64,000 nucleotides of DNA from Marinovum sp048263515 (GTDB taxonomy: Bacteria > Pseudomonadota > Alphaproteobacteria > Rhodobacterales > Rhodobacteraceae), in NCBI RefSeq assembly GCF_048263515.1, contig NZ_JBLXEC010000008.1, positions 62,001 to 126,000 on the forward strand, given 5' to 3'. Below are positions 33,822-42,195 of this stretch, in pieces; the first letter of the stretch is position 1; the number at the start of each line of letters is the position of its first letter. Both the position numbers and the translations under genes were made by a program. The notes under the pieces were generated by a model. That model ran no database searches, was not told where the DNA came from, and saw nothing but the letters and a program-made list of their open reading frames with translations.

Positions 33822-36044
33822 ATGAGTGATTCCGGACGCCGGAAACCGCGGTTGGTGGCGGACAGGAGGTTCCCCGGGAAGTCGGGGGCAACCGCTTCGA
33901 AGACGGCCTCGAAAACATCCTCGAAGGCCGGCGCCAAGCCGCCGGCCAAGGGGCGTGGCCGCGGCGGCCGGCCGCCTCGCAAGCCGGGGCCGCGCGGGCC
34001 GCTGGGCTATCTGGCAATGCTGGTGCGCTGGGTTTTCGGGGTGATCTGGAAATCCGTGGTGCGGGTCACCGCGGTGATCGTCCTGCTGATCGCCGCCGGT
34101 GTCGCCTATTACTGGTCGACCCTGCCGCCGGTGCAGGAGCTGCTCGACGGCCGCGCCCGCGGGTCGGTCACCATGCTCGACAATACCGGCGAGGTCTTTG
34201 CCTGGCGCGGCGAACAATTCGGCGGCGCCATCGACGCCGAGACCGTCAGCCCGCATCTGCGCAACGCCGTGGTCGCCACCGAGGACCGGCGCTTCTACAG
34301 CCACTTCGGCATCTCGCCGCGCGGCGTCGCCAGCGCGATCAAGATCAACCTTTCCGAAGGCCGCGGGCCGCTGTCGGGCCACGGTGGCTCGACCATCACC
34401 CAGCAGACCGCCAAGCTGCTCTGTCTCGGCACGCCCTACAACGAGAAGGACTGGGAAAGCGAACGCGCCTACGAATCCGAGTGCCGCGAAGGCTCGCTCT
34501 GGCGCAAGATCAAGGAAGCGACCTATGCCATCGCCATGGAGGTCAAGTATTCCAAGAACGAGATCCTGACCGTCTATCTCAACCGCGCGTTCCTCGGCGA
34601 AGGTTCTCGCGGCTTCGAGGCCGCCTCGCAGCGCTATTTCGGCAAATCCGCCAACGAGGTCGAACCGGCCGAGGCAGCGATGCTGGCCGGTCTGCTGGTG
34701 GCGCCCTCGCGCTATGCGCCGACCAACAACCTCGAACGCTCGCAGCGCCGTGCCGCCACGGTGATCCGGCTGATGGAGGAACAGGGCTACCTGACCAAGG
34801 CCGAGGCCGACGACGCCCAGGCCAACCCGGCGGTGCTCTCCGACGCGGCCGAGGCCGAGGCCGGCGGCTATTTCGCCGATTGGGTCATGGCCTCGGGGCC
34901 GGAGTTCTTTACCCGCAACACCACCGAGGACGTGATCATCCGCACCACGCTCGACCAGCGCATCCAGAGCGCGGCCGAGGATGCGATGAACTACATCTTC
35001 GACAACAAGGTGCGCGACGGCTCCAAGGCGCAGGCGGCGATCGTGGTGATGTCGGCCGACGGCGCGGTGCGCGGCATGGTCGGCGGGCGCAAGACCCGGG
35101 TGTCGGGCGTCTTCAACCGCGCCACACAGGCGCAGCGCCAGACCGGGTCGTCGTTCAAGCCCTTCGTCTATGCCACCGCGATGGAGATGGGCTACAGCCC
35201 GCTCGACAAGGTCCGGGACGAGCCCTTCTGCATGGACATCCCCGGCTCTGGAGAATGGTGCCCGAAGAACTACACCAACGACTTCAAGGGCACGGTGACG
35301 CTGACCGATGCGCTGAAGCATTCGCTCAACATCCCGGCGGTCAAGATCTCCGAGGCGCTGGGCCGTGACCTGGTGCAAAAGGTGGCGCGCGACTTCGGCA
35401 TCGACAGCGCGCTGGCCGATTCACCGGCGATGGCGCTCGGCGCCTCCGAATCGACGCTGATCGAGATGGTGGGCGCCTATGCCGGCATCCTCAACGGCGG
35501 CTCTGCGGTCACACCCTACGGGCTGGTCGAGCTGAAGCTCCTGGGCGAGGACGTGCCGATGATGGACGCCACCGGCGGCATCGGCGAACGGGTGATCCAG
35601 GAGGATGCGGCGCGCTCGCTGGTCTACATGATGGAGAAAGTGGTCTCCGAGGGCTCCGGCCGCCGCGCCGCCCTGCCGGACCGCCAGGCCGCTGGCAAGA
35701 CCGGCACCACCCAGGCGGCCCGCGATGCCTGGTTCATCGGCTTCACCGCCGATTACGTCGCCGGCGTCTGGATGGGCTATGACGACAACACGCCGCTCAC
35801 CGGCGTGACCGGCGGCGGCCTGCCGGCCGAGATCTGGCGCGAGACGATGGTGCGGGTACACGAGGGCGTGCCGGTGCGCGATCTGCCGATGAACGTGCCG
35901 CAGGCGCCGGAACCGCAGCAGGCGCCGCAACCCCAGCCACAGCCGCAACCCGAACGCCAGCAACCGCGCCGCGACAACCCGGTGGAAAACCTGGCCGAGA
36001 CCGTGCTGCAGCAGGTTCTGCGCGACCTCTTCGGCGGAAACTGA
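33822..36044 (+). CDS. Class A penicillin-binding protein (PBP1A family)
   Basis: 740 residues. A basic, Lys/Ala/Pro-rich cytoplasmic tail (about 75 residues) precedes one transmembrane helix (VTAVIVLLIAAGVAYYW). The GT51 glycosyltransferase has VATEDRRFYSHFGI and GGSTITQQTAKLL. The transpeptidase has the serine motif TGSSFKP, then SLN (KHSLN) and KTGT. An insert with three cysteines (CLGTPYNEKDWESERAYESE region) splits GT motifs 2 and 3. The C-terminus is Pro/Gln-rich. It polymerises and cross-links peptidoglycan. The ATG has a weak RBS (GCAGGTTGGTGAC). Confidence 0.95.
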   Translation: MSDSGRRKPRLVADRRFPGKSGATASKTASKTSSKAGAKPPAKGRGRGGRPPRKPGPRGPLGYLAMLVRWVFGVIWKSVVRVTAVIVLLIAAGVAYYWSTLPPVQELLDGRARGSVTMLDNTGEVFAWRGEQFGGAIDAETVSPHLRNAVVATEDRRFYSHFGISPRGVASAIKINLSEGRGPLSGHGGSTITQQTAKLLCLGTPYNEKDWESERAYESECREGSLWRKIKEATYAIAMEVKYSKNEILTVYLNRAFLGEGSRGFEAASQRYFGKSANEVEPAEAAMLAGLLVAPSRYAPTNNLERSQRRAATVIRLMEEQGYLTKAEADDAQANPAVLSDAAEAEAGGYFADWVMASGPEFFTRNTTEDVIIRTTLDQRIQSAAEDAMNYIFDNKVRDGSKAQAAIVVMSADGAVRGMVGGRKTRVSGVFNRATQAQRQTGSSFKPFVYATAMEMGYSPLDKVRDEPFCMDIPGSGEWCPKNYTNDFKGTVTLTDALKHSLNIPAVKISEALGRDLVQKVARDFGIDSALADSPAMALGASESTLIEMVGAYAGILNGGSAVTPYGLVELKLLGEDVPMMDATGGIGERVIQEDAARSLVYMMEKVVSEGSGRRAALPDRQAAGKTGTTQAARDAWFIGFTADYVAGVWMGYDDNTPLTGVTGGGLPAEIWRETMVRVHEGVPVRDLPMNVPQAPEPQQAPQPQPQPQPERQQPRRDNPVENLAETVLQQVLRDLFGGN

Positions 36045-36058
36045 CCCGTACAAACGTC

Positions 36059-36087
36059 AAGGGCCGGCCCCTGACAGGCCGGCCCTT
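36059..36087 (+). terminator. Hairpin terminator of the PBP gene
   Basis: An 11-bp perfect stem AAGGGCCGGCC/GGCCGGCCCTT with 7-base loop begins 14 bases after the PBP stop. It is followed by GCTTTCCTC, a weak T-tract. The stem could also work for the convergent aminotransferase gene. Confidence 0.75.
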
Positions 36088-36097
36088 GCTTTCCTCT

Positions 36098-36151
36098 TGC
36101 TCCAAATACCCTCGGGGGAGTCCGGCTTTGCCGGACGGGGGCAGAGCCCCC
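36098..36151 (+). repeat. CCAAATACC plus double-hairpin repeat module
   Basis: CTCCAAATACCCTCGGGGGA is followed by stems GTCCGGC/GCCGGAC (36120-36136) and GGGGG/CCCCC (36137-36151). A related module is on the minus strand near 53.48-53.52 kb. In both cases it follows the 3' end of a gene in sense orientation. Confidence 0.65.
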
Positions 36152-36166
36152 TCCTGCCCCGAAAGC

Positions 36167-37351
36167 TCAGATGCCCGCGTCAACGATCGCCTTGGCGAGG
36201 ATCGGCACCGTGTGCTTGTTGAGCCCGGCGATGTTGAGCCGGCTGTCCCCCACCATGTAGATCGCGTGCTCTTCGCGCAGGCGCTCGACCTTGTCGGGCG
36301 TGGTGCCGATGCGCGAGAACATGCCGCGGTGCTCGGCGACAAAGCCGAAGCGGTCCGAGCCCGACTGTTCCTGCAGCTCCGCCGCCAGATGCTCGCGCAG
36401 CTTGAGCATGCCGAGGCGGATATCCTCGAGCTCGGCGGCCCAGTCGGCCCGCAGCTCGGGATCGTTAAGCACCATGGTCACCAGGCGGGTGCCGTGGTCC
36501 GGCGGGAAGGAGAAGTTCTGCCGGTTGAGATGCGCCAGCGCGCCCTCGTGGATGTCGCGCCGGGCGGCATCCTGGCTGATCGCCATGGCAAGGCCCGCCC
36601 GCTCGCGGTAGATGCCGAAGTTCTTGGAGCACGACGCCGCGATCAGCAGCTCCGGCACCGAAGAAGCCACCAGCCGGGTGCCCGCCGCATCCTCGTCGAG
36701 ACCGTCACCAAAGCCCTGGTAGGCGATGTCGATCATCGGTGTCGCGCCAGTCTTCAGCAGCAGATCGGTCACCGCCTGCCATTGCGACAGGTTCAGGTTG
36801 GCGCCTGTCGGGTTGTGGCAGCAACCGTGCAACAGCACGAGGTCGCCCGCCTTGGCCTCGGCCAGGTCTTCCATCATGCCGTCGAAATCCACCGCCCGGG
36901 TCTCGCTGTCGAAATAGCGGTACTCGGTGAAGGGCAGCCCCATGAACTTGAGGATCGACAGGTGGTTCGGCCAAGTCGGATCGGACACCCAGACCCGCAC
37001 GTCAGGGTTGGCCATGCGCGCCAGCTCGAAGCACTGGCGCACCGCGCCGGTGCCACCGGGGGTGGCCGCGCCGGCGATGTTCTCGCTGGGCACCGCATCG
37101 CCGAGGATCAGCCCGGCCAGCGCGTCGCGGTACGCCGGATCGCCGATCAGGCCGACATAGCTCTTGGTCTCTTCCTGTTCCCAGAGCTTCTTTTCCGCCG
37201 CCTTGATGGCGCGAAAGATCGGCGTCTTGCCCTCGGCATCCTTGTAGACGCCGACGCCGAGGTCGATCTTCTGCGGCCGGGGATCGTCGCGATACATCTT
37301 CATCAGCGCGAGGATCTTGTCGGCGGGTTGTTCCTTCAGGTGTGACAGCAT
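36167..37351 (-). CDS. Aspartate/aromatic aminotransferase, class I
   Basis: 394 residues. N-terminal ADKILALMKMYRDDPRPQKI and DLGVGVYKDAEGKTP match the Ia subgroup (AspC/TyrB). The PLP lysine is in ASCSKNFGIYRERAG; substrate and cofactor residues are in HGCCHNPTGANL and IDIAYQGFGDGLDED. RLNIAGLN ends the C-terminal domain. It transfers amino groups between aspartate or aromatic amino acids and 2-oxoglutarate. The ATG at 37351 follows GGAGAGG; an earlier ATG would overlap the sulfurtransferase gene. Precise substrate is unresolved. Confidence 0.93.
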   Translation of the reverse strand: MLSHLKEQPADKILALMKMYRDDPRPQKIDLGVGVYKDAEGKTPIFRAIKAAEKKLWEQEETKSYVGLIGDPAYRDALAGLILGDAVPSENIAGAATPGGTGAVRQCFELARMANPDVRVWVSDPTWPNHLSILKFMGLPFTEYRYFDSETRAVDFDGMMEDLAEAKAGDLVLLHGCCHNPTGANLNLSQWQAVTDLLLKTGATPMIDIAYQGFGDGLDEDAAGTRLVASSVPELLIAASCSKNFGIYRERAGLAMAISQDAARRDIHEGALAHLNRQNFSFPPDHGTRLVTMVLNDPELRADWAAELEDIRLGMLKLREHLAAELQEQSGSDRFGFVAEHRGMFSRIGTTPDKVERLREEHAIYMVGDSRLNIAGLNKHTVPILAKAIVDAGI

Positions 37352-37356
37352 GGGCT

Positions 37357-38214
37357 TCAGGCCTCTCCAGTGGCTACGGGCAGGGTGGGGAATTGCCCCC
37401 ACTCGGCCCAGGAGCCGTCATAAAGCGAATGGTCGGTCTTCCCCATGCGCTCGAGCGCCAGCGACAGGATCGCCGCGGTCACGCCGGAGCCGCAGGAGGT
37501 GATGACCGGTTTCGTGAGGTCGACGCCGGCCGCCTCGAAGATGGCGCGGGTCTCCTCGGGTGATTTCATCGTGCCGTCGCTGTTCAGGAGCGTGCTGTAG
37601 GGCACGTTGCGCGCGCCGGGGATATGGCCAGAGCGCAGGCCCTCGCGCGGTTCCTTCGCCGCGCCGGTAAAGCGCGCGGCAGCGCGGGCATCGACGATCT
37701 CGTGGGTGCCGAGCTTGGTGGCGGCGCTGACCTGGGTCACGTCGCGCACCAGCGAATTCTGCACCCGCACCGTCATGTGGCGGTCGCGGATCACCGGCGG
37801 CATGTCCTCGATCTCGCGGCCCTCGGCGCGCCATTTCGGCAGGCCGCCGTCGAGCACGGCGACGTTTTCCTGACCCATCAGCCGGAACAGCCACCAGACC
37901 CTAGCCGCCGAAAACAGCCCGGTGCTGTCATAGACCACCACCTGGTGGCCGTCACCGACGCCCAGCGCCCGCATCCGGCTCATGAATTTCTCGACCGGCG
38001 GCACCATGTGCGGCAGGTCGGAACGGGCGTCGCTGATCTCGTCGATGTCGAAGAACCGCGCGCCGGGGATATGCCCGGCCTCGTATTCCCCGCGGGCGTC
38101 ACGGCCCGCGTCGGGCATGTGCCAGCTGGCATCCAGGATGCGAAGATCCGGATCCTTGAGGTGTTGAGCCAACCAACCGGTCGAGACCAGCGTTCCGGGA
38201 TCGTCCTGCGCCAT
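37357..38214 (-). CDS. sseA: 3-mercaptopyruvate sulfurtransferase / rhodanese family
   Basis: 285 residues in two rhodanese domains. The active cysteine is in the second: ITSCGSGVTAAILSLALERM. The CGSGVTA loop is characteristic of mercaptopyruvate rather than thiosulfate enzymes. RILDASWHMP and GHIPGARFFDIDEISD are first-domain landmarks. It ends five bases before the aminotransferase start; the pair would fit cysteine degradation (transamination to mercaptopyruvate, then desulfuration). Confidence 0.92.
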   Translation of the reverse strand: MAQDDPGTLVSTGWLAQHLKDPDLRILDASWHMPDAGRDARGEYEAGHIPGARFFDIDEISDARSDLPHMVPPVEKFMSRMRALGVGDGHQVVVYDSTGLFSAARVWWLFRLMGQENVAVLDGGLPKWRAEGREIEDMPPVIRDRHMTVRVQNSLVRDVTQVSAATKLGTHEIVDARAAARFTGAAKEPREGLRSGHIPGARNVPYSTLLNSDGTMKSPEETRAIFEAAGVDLTKPVITSCGSGVTAAILSLALERMGKTDHSLYDGSWAEWGQFPTLPVATGEA

Positions 38215-38301
38215 AAATCCCCCTGAAAAGCGATTGGCCCTTCCTAGCCAAGCGCCGGGAGGGAAACAAGGGTGACAAAGGTCAGGGCCTGGCTGACGAG
38301 G

Positions 38302-38775
38302 TCAGCCGTCCTTGAGCAGCCGCTGTTTCTGGCGGTTCCAGTCGCGCTTGGCATCGGTGGCGCGCTTGTCGTAGTTCTTCTTGCCCTTGGCGATGCCGAT
38401 CTTGAGCTTGGCCAGGCCCTTGTGATTGAAATAGAGCACCAGCGGCACCAGGGTCATGCCCTTGCGCTGGGTCTCGTTCCACAGGCGCGACAGTTCCTTG
38501 CGGCTCACCAGAAGCTTGCGGCGGCGGCGTTCCTCATGCGGGAACATGGCGCGGTTGTAAGGCGCGATGTAGGAGTTCACCAGCCAGAGCTCGCCCTCTT
38601 CGACGGCGGCATAGCTCTCGGCGATATTGGCCGAGGTCTCACGCAGGGATTTGACCTCCGAGCCGGTGAGGATCATGCCGCATTCGATGTCATCCTCGAT
38701 GGCATAGTCGTAGCGCGCCCGGCGGTTTTCCGCGAGCACCTTGTAGTTCGGATCTGTCTGTTTCTTCTGGGCCAT
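38302..38775 (-). CDS. smpB: SsrA-binding protein SmpB
   Basis: 157 residues. VLAENRRARYDYAIEDDIEC, GMILTGSEVKSLRETSANIA, LVNSYIAPYN and RKLLVSRKELSRLWNETQRK, then the basic tail KGKKNYDKRATDAKRDWNRQ are all typical. It binds tmRNA and enters the stalled ribosome for trans-translation. Length is standard. Upstream lies the 765-base repeat-filled gap. Confidence 0.97.
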   Translation of the reverse strand: MAQKKQTDPNYKVLAENRRARYDYAIEDDIECGMILTGSEVKSLRETSANIAESYAAVEEGELWLVNSYIAPYNRAMFPHEERRRRKLLVSRKELSRLWNETQRKGMTLVPLVLYFNHKGLAKLKIGIAKGKKNYDKRATDAKRDWNRQKQRLLKDG

Positions 38776-39540
38776 TGGACCTGACTATATCGGGCGGCGG
38801 GGCGTGTCCATCAAGGGCAGATATGCAATCTGTCTGGCGGCCTGCCCATGTCTTCTGCGCAAGCCGCGCCATCGCCGACCCGTGGGGCGGCGACCAATCT
38901 CAATTCGGCAGTGCTTTATCCCAGCCATGTCCGAAGAAGCTCCGGGCGAAGCGCATACGACAGACAAATCGCCGCCCCGGGGGCGGGTCATGCCGAAGGC
39001 ATGCCTCTGGCATGACGATGGCGCGGCGGTCTGCGGCCTTGATACCGCGCCTAGGTAGAATTGCCTGGGCGGTAACTGAACCTTTGTCCTTCAAGCCCAA
39101 GCCGTGCCATCGCCGACCCGTGGGGTGGCGATCCAACCGTCATTCGGCAGCGCTTTATCCCAGCCAAGTCCGAAAAAGCTCCAAGCGAGGTGCATACGAC
39201 AGACAAATCGCCGCCCCAGGGGGCGGGTCGGCGATGGCGCGGCGGCCTGCGGCCTTGATTCCGCGCCCGGGCAGATTTCTCTGAGCGAAACTCAAAAACA
39301 AAACGCAACCTGTGTCCTTCAAGCCCAAGCCGCGCCATCGCCGACCCGTGGGGTGGCGTTCCTTCCTGCGTTCGGCAGCGCTTTATCCCTGCCAAATCCG
39401 CAGAAGCTCCGAGCGAGGCGCATACGACAGACAAATCGCCGCCCCGGGGGGCGGGTCATGCCGAAGGCATGCCTCTGGCATGACGATGGCGCGGCGGCCT
39501 GCGGCCTTGATTCCGCGCCCCGGGCATCAATCGATTGTCG
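38776..39540. other. 765-base gene-free stretch filled by tandem mosaic repeats
   Basis: No supportable gene. The short open frames here repeat the same peptide in several copies, as expected from repeated DNA. Three direct copies of an inverted-end element fill 38863-39528; the first ~85 bases probably carry the smpB promoter. Confidence 0.75.
38863..39528. repeat. Three tandem copies of a TIR-bounded mosaic element
   Basis: Copies start at 38863, 39101 and 39329. Each begins with a ~31-base left end (GCCGCGCCATCGCCGACCCG, then TGGGGCGGCGA). A core of about 75 bases (TTCGGCAGCGCTTTATCCC..., CATACGACAGACAAA) follows, and the right end is the left end's reverse complement with five extra bases. 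Copies 1 and 3 carry a nested 27-base palindromic insert (ATGCCGAAGGCATGCCTCTG, then GCATGAC) in the right end; copy 2 lacks it. Diverged relatives lie at 11.3 and 31.7 kb. No coding capacity is seen. Confidence 0.85.
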
Positions 39541-40530
39541 CTACAAAACCCTGTCCAAGGCCGCCTCCAGCGCCGCATCCTCGCCGACAACCAGACGCAC
39601 CGGCAAGGTCAGCACCTTCTGCCGGAACTCCACAGGCAGCCGCACCGCGTCCTTCTCGGTGCAGACCAGCTGCGCCCCCTGGGCCGCTGCCTCACTCTCG
39701 AGCCGTGCCATCAGCGCCGGGGTCAGCGGCTGGTGATCCTCCAGCGCCTCGCCGCGCCGCAGATCGGCGCCCAAGCCCCGCAAGGTGGCAAAGAACTTCT
39801 CCGGATGTCCGATGCCGGCAAAGGCCAGCACCGGCAGGCCCTGCCAGTCCATCCCGGTCTGCAAGGGCTCCAGCCGTCCCGTCACATGCGGCAGATCAAT
39901 CGCCCCGCCCAAAATCGCGGCAAACTCCCGCTGCGCCGGCTCCGGCCCGATGGACAGCAGCAGATCGGCCCGCGCCAGCCCCGCTGCTACCGGTTCCCGC
40001 AAAGGCCCCGCCGGCAGACAGAGCCCGTTTCCGAACCCCTTCGCCGCATCCACCACGATCACCGACAGGTCCTTGGCCAACCCGGGGTTCTGAAAGCCAT
40101 CGTCCATCACCAACACGTCGGCCCCTTCGGCAATCGCCAACCGCGCGCCAAGGGCGCGGTCCCGCGCCACCACCACCGGGGCAAAGGCCGCCAGCAGCAG
40201 CGGCTCGTCACCGACATCCGCCGCGCCATGCGCCTTGGGGTCGACCAGCACCGGGCCTGCAAGCGCCCCGCCATGGCCGCGCGACAGCACAAAGGGCTTC
40301 CGTCCCCGCGCCATCAACCGCAGCAGCAGGTCCATCGTCGTCGGCGTCTTGCCGGTGCCGCCGGCATTCAGGTTGCCGACGCAGATCACCGGGACCGAGG
40401 CGCGCAGGTCGGGCGGTCGCGCCACCCGCCGCGCTGTGGCGCGGGCGGTCAGCGCGCCCAGAGGCTTCAGCGCGCGGGCCGCCAGCGCCGGCCGGTCGGG
40501 CGCGGTGAACCAGAAACCGGGCGCGCGCAT
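39541..40530 (-). CDS. lpxK: Tetraacyldisaccharide 4'-kinase
   Basis: 329 residues. The Walker A (P-loop) motif is CVGNLNAGGTGKTPTTMDLL, followed by PFVLSRGHGG and VGDEPLLLA. Metal and substrate residues are in VLVMDDGFQNPGLAKD. It phosphorylates lipid A precursor at the 4' position on the inner face of the cytoplasmic membrane. The ATG at 40530 overlaps the Kdo transferase stop by ATGA, so both are co-translated; together they finish Kdo-lipid A. Confidence 0.95.
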   Translation of the reverse strand: MRAPGFWFTAPDRPALAARALKPLGALTARATARRVARPPDLRASVPVICVGNLNAGGTGKTPTTMDLLLRLMARGRKPFVLSRGHGGALAGPVLVDPKAHGAADVGDEPLLLAAFAPVVVARDRALGARLAIAEGADVLVMDDGFQNPGLAKDLSVIVVDAAKGFGNGLCLPAGPLREPVAAGLARADLLLSIGPEPAQREFAAILGGAIDLPHVTGRLEPLQTGMDWQGLPVLAFAGIGHPEKFFATLRGLGADLRRGEALEDHQPLTPALMARLESEAAAQGAQLVCTEKDAVRLPVEFRQKVLTLPVRLVVGEDAALEAALDRVL

Positions 40531-41753
40531 CAGGTCACCTCGGCCAGGTCGAGCGTGTCCTGGATCAGGTCCATGATCCGGTCGGAGACATGCGCGCCCT
40601 CTGACACGATCTCCCAGGCCGCCAGCGACATCGCGGCGGCGCGGTCCGGCGCCACCAGCTGCTTGAGCGCGGTGGTCAGCGTGTCGGTGTCGCGCACGAT
40701 CCGCGCCGCGCCAGCCTCGGCCAGGCGGGAATAGGCATGCAGGTGGCGGCCGATGTTGGGACCATAGAGGATGGCCGAGCCCAGCGCCGCCGGCTCGAAG
40801 GGATCGCAGCCGCCATGGCCCGCCACCAGCGACGAGGCCATGAAGGAGACCGGCGCCAACCGGTACCACAACCCCATCTCGCCATAGGTGTCGGCCAGGT
40901 GCACCTCGGTGGTCTCGTCGGGAAATTCGCTGTCGGACCAGCGGGTGAAGGTCATGCCGCCGCGCTCCATCCGGCGGGCCATGTCGTCGCCCATCTCCGG
41001 CTTGTCCGGCACGATGATCAGCAGGAGCCTGTGCGCCCAGGACGACACCGCGCGATGGGCGCGCAGCACGGTGGTCAGCTCTTCCGGCTGCACCATCGCC
41101 GCCAGCCAGACCGGGCGTGTGCCGATCGACTTGCGCAGGTCGGCCAAGTCGCTCTGGTTGCAGCCGATGGCGGCGCTGCCCTCCTGCAGGGGGCCGGTGA
41201 TGGTCAGGTCCTCCTCGGCCAGCCCGAACCGGCGCAGCCGCCGGGCGGCATTGGCGTCAGAGGCCATGACCACGGTGAAATATTCCAGCAACAGCGGCGT
41301 CGGGTCGGGCAGAAAGGGCACCGGCCGAGCATCGAAGCCATCCTCGCGCGCATCGACGAGATAGAGCGCCAGCCCCGCCTCGGCCGCCGTCACCACGTGC
41401 GAGGCAATCAGATCGCCACAGGTCCAGAGGCAGAGCTCGGGCCGCCAATGGGCCAGGAAATCGCGCATGTCGTCGGGGTGGATGCCGGGGGCCTGCACCA
41501 TGATGATGTGTTTCTTGAGCCGCTTCGGACCGGTCACCCCCGGCGCCAGGGTGACGAGCACATAGGCTTCTGGCCGCTGCGAAATCAACCGCGCGGCCAA
41601 TTGCATGATCGCCGAAATCCGTTCGCCGCGAGTGGCATGGACCCAGACCAGAAGGCCCTCGGGCCGCTCCGGATAGGTCCTGTCCTGGCGCTCGCGGCGG
41701 CGGGCCCAGGCCAGGTGGGCCTGGACGGTCAGGGGGCGGGACGGGTCGGTCAG
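40530..41753 (-). CDS. waaA: 3-deoxy-D-manno-octulosonic acid transferase (Kdo transferase)
   Basis: About 407 residues. VWVHATRGERISAIMQLAAR carries the acceptor-side glutamate, and LCLWTCGDLIASHV and the C-terminal GT-B half (APVSFMASSLVAGHGGCDPF, EPAALGSAILYGPNIG) match WaaA/KdtA. It adds Kdo to lipid IVA. The first ATG (41606) would cut off the conserved VWVHATRGE segment. In frame before it the only suitable start after a stop is CTG at 41753, with AGAGG seven bases upstream and CTGA overlap to the DUF4170 stop. The membrane anchor seen in E. coli WaaA is absent. Confidence 0.85.
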   Translation of the reverse strand: MTDPSRPLTVQAHLAWARRRERQDRTYPERPEGLLVWVHATRGERISAIMQLAARLISQRPEAYVLVTLAPGVTGPKRLKKHIIMVQAPGIHPDDMRDFLAHWRPELCLWTCGDLIASHVVTAAEAGLALYLVDAREDGFDARPVPFLPDPTPLLLEYFTVVMASDANAARRLRRFGLAEEDLTITGPLQEGSAAIGCNQSDLADLRKSIGTRPVWLAAMVQPEELTTVLRAHRAVSSWAHRLLLIIVPDKPEMGDDMARRMERGGMTFTRWSDSEFPDETTEVHLADTYGEMGLWYRLAPVSFMASSLVAGHGGCDPFEPAALGSAILYGPNIGRHLHAYSRLAEAGAARIVRDTDTLTTALKQLVAPDRAAAMSLAAWEIVSEGAHVSDRIMDLIQDTLDLAEVT

Positions 41754-41995
41754 CTTTCAACCTCTTGCGTCGGCGAGGTCTCGGCCTCTTCGTCCAGCAT
41801 CCGGTGCAGATGCGAGATGAAATAGCGCATGTGGGCATTGTCCACGGTGCGCTGGGCCTCGGATTTCCAGGCATTGTAGGCGGATTGGTAATCGGGGAAG
41901 ATCCCGACCACGTGAATGTCATCGACGTTCTTGAAGATGGTTCCCGAAGGATCGACAAGCTCGCCACCAAAGACAAGGTGCAGACGCTGGGTCAT
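41750..41995 (-). CDS. DUF4170 domain protein
   Basis: 81 residues. LHLVFGGELVDPSGTIFKNV, IHVVGIFPDYQSAYNAWKSE and QRTVDNAHMRYFISHLHRML are DUF4170 hallmarks. It is a small soluble protein, usually found in front of the Kdo transferase gene in alphaproteobacteria, so a link to lipopolysaccharide assembly is likely but unproven. GGAG sits six bases before the ATG at 41995. Confidence 0.9.
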   Translation of the reverse strand: MTQRLHLVFGGELVDPSGTIFKNVDDIHVVGIFPDYQSAYNAWKSEAQRTVDNAHMRYFISHLHRMLDEEAETSPTQEVES

Positions 41996-42114
41996 TCATG
42001 GCTCCTTTTGGCCGGTGATTTGGCTCCAGACCCTATCGCTGCCCGCCCCGGGGTCAAGGTGTCCGGGCGGTCGGGCGGTGGGGTGCGGGGGGCGCGGCGC
42101 GGGGGATTCAGGCC

Positions 42115-42189
42115 GTCATCCCGGGCTTGACCCGGGATCTCCTGGTGCGGTGCAAACGTTGAGAGGTCCCGGGTCAAGCCCGGGATGAC
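42115..42189. repeat. 27-bp inverted repeat downstream of oxyR
   Basis: Arms 42115-42141 and 42163-42189 (GTCATCCCGGGCTTGACCCG core) match at 26 of 27 positions around a 21-base loop. It lies between the 3' end of oxyR and the 5' end of DUF4170, both on the minus strand, and could end oxyR transcripts. Confidence 0.82.
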
Positions 42190-42195
42190 GTTTCT

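Noticed and set aside
38776..39540. Small repeated proteins encoded in the tandem elements
   Set aside because: Frames of similar sequence occur on both strands simply because the DNA repeats; none has a ribosome site or a consistent reading frame across copies.
40530..41606. Kdo transferase starting at the first ATG
   Set aside because: This start removes the conserved VWVHATRGE region that contains the acceptor-side glutamate.
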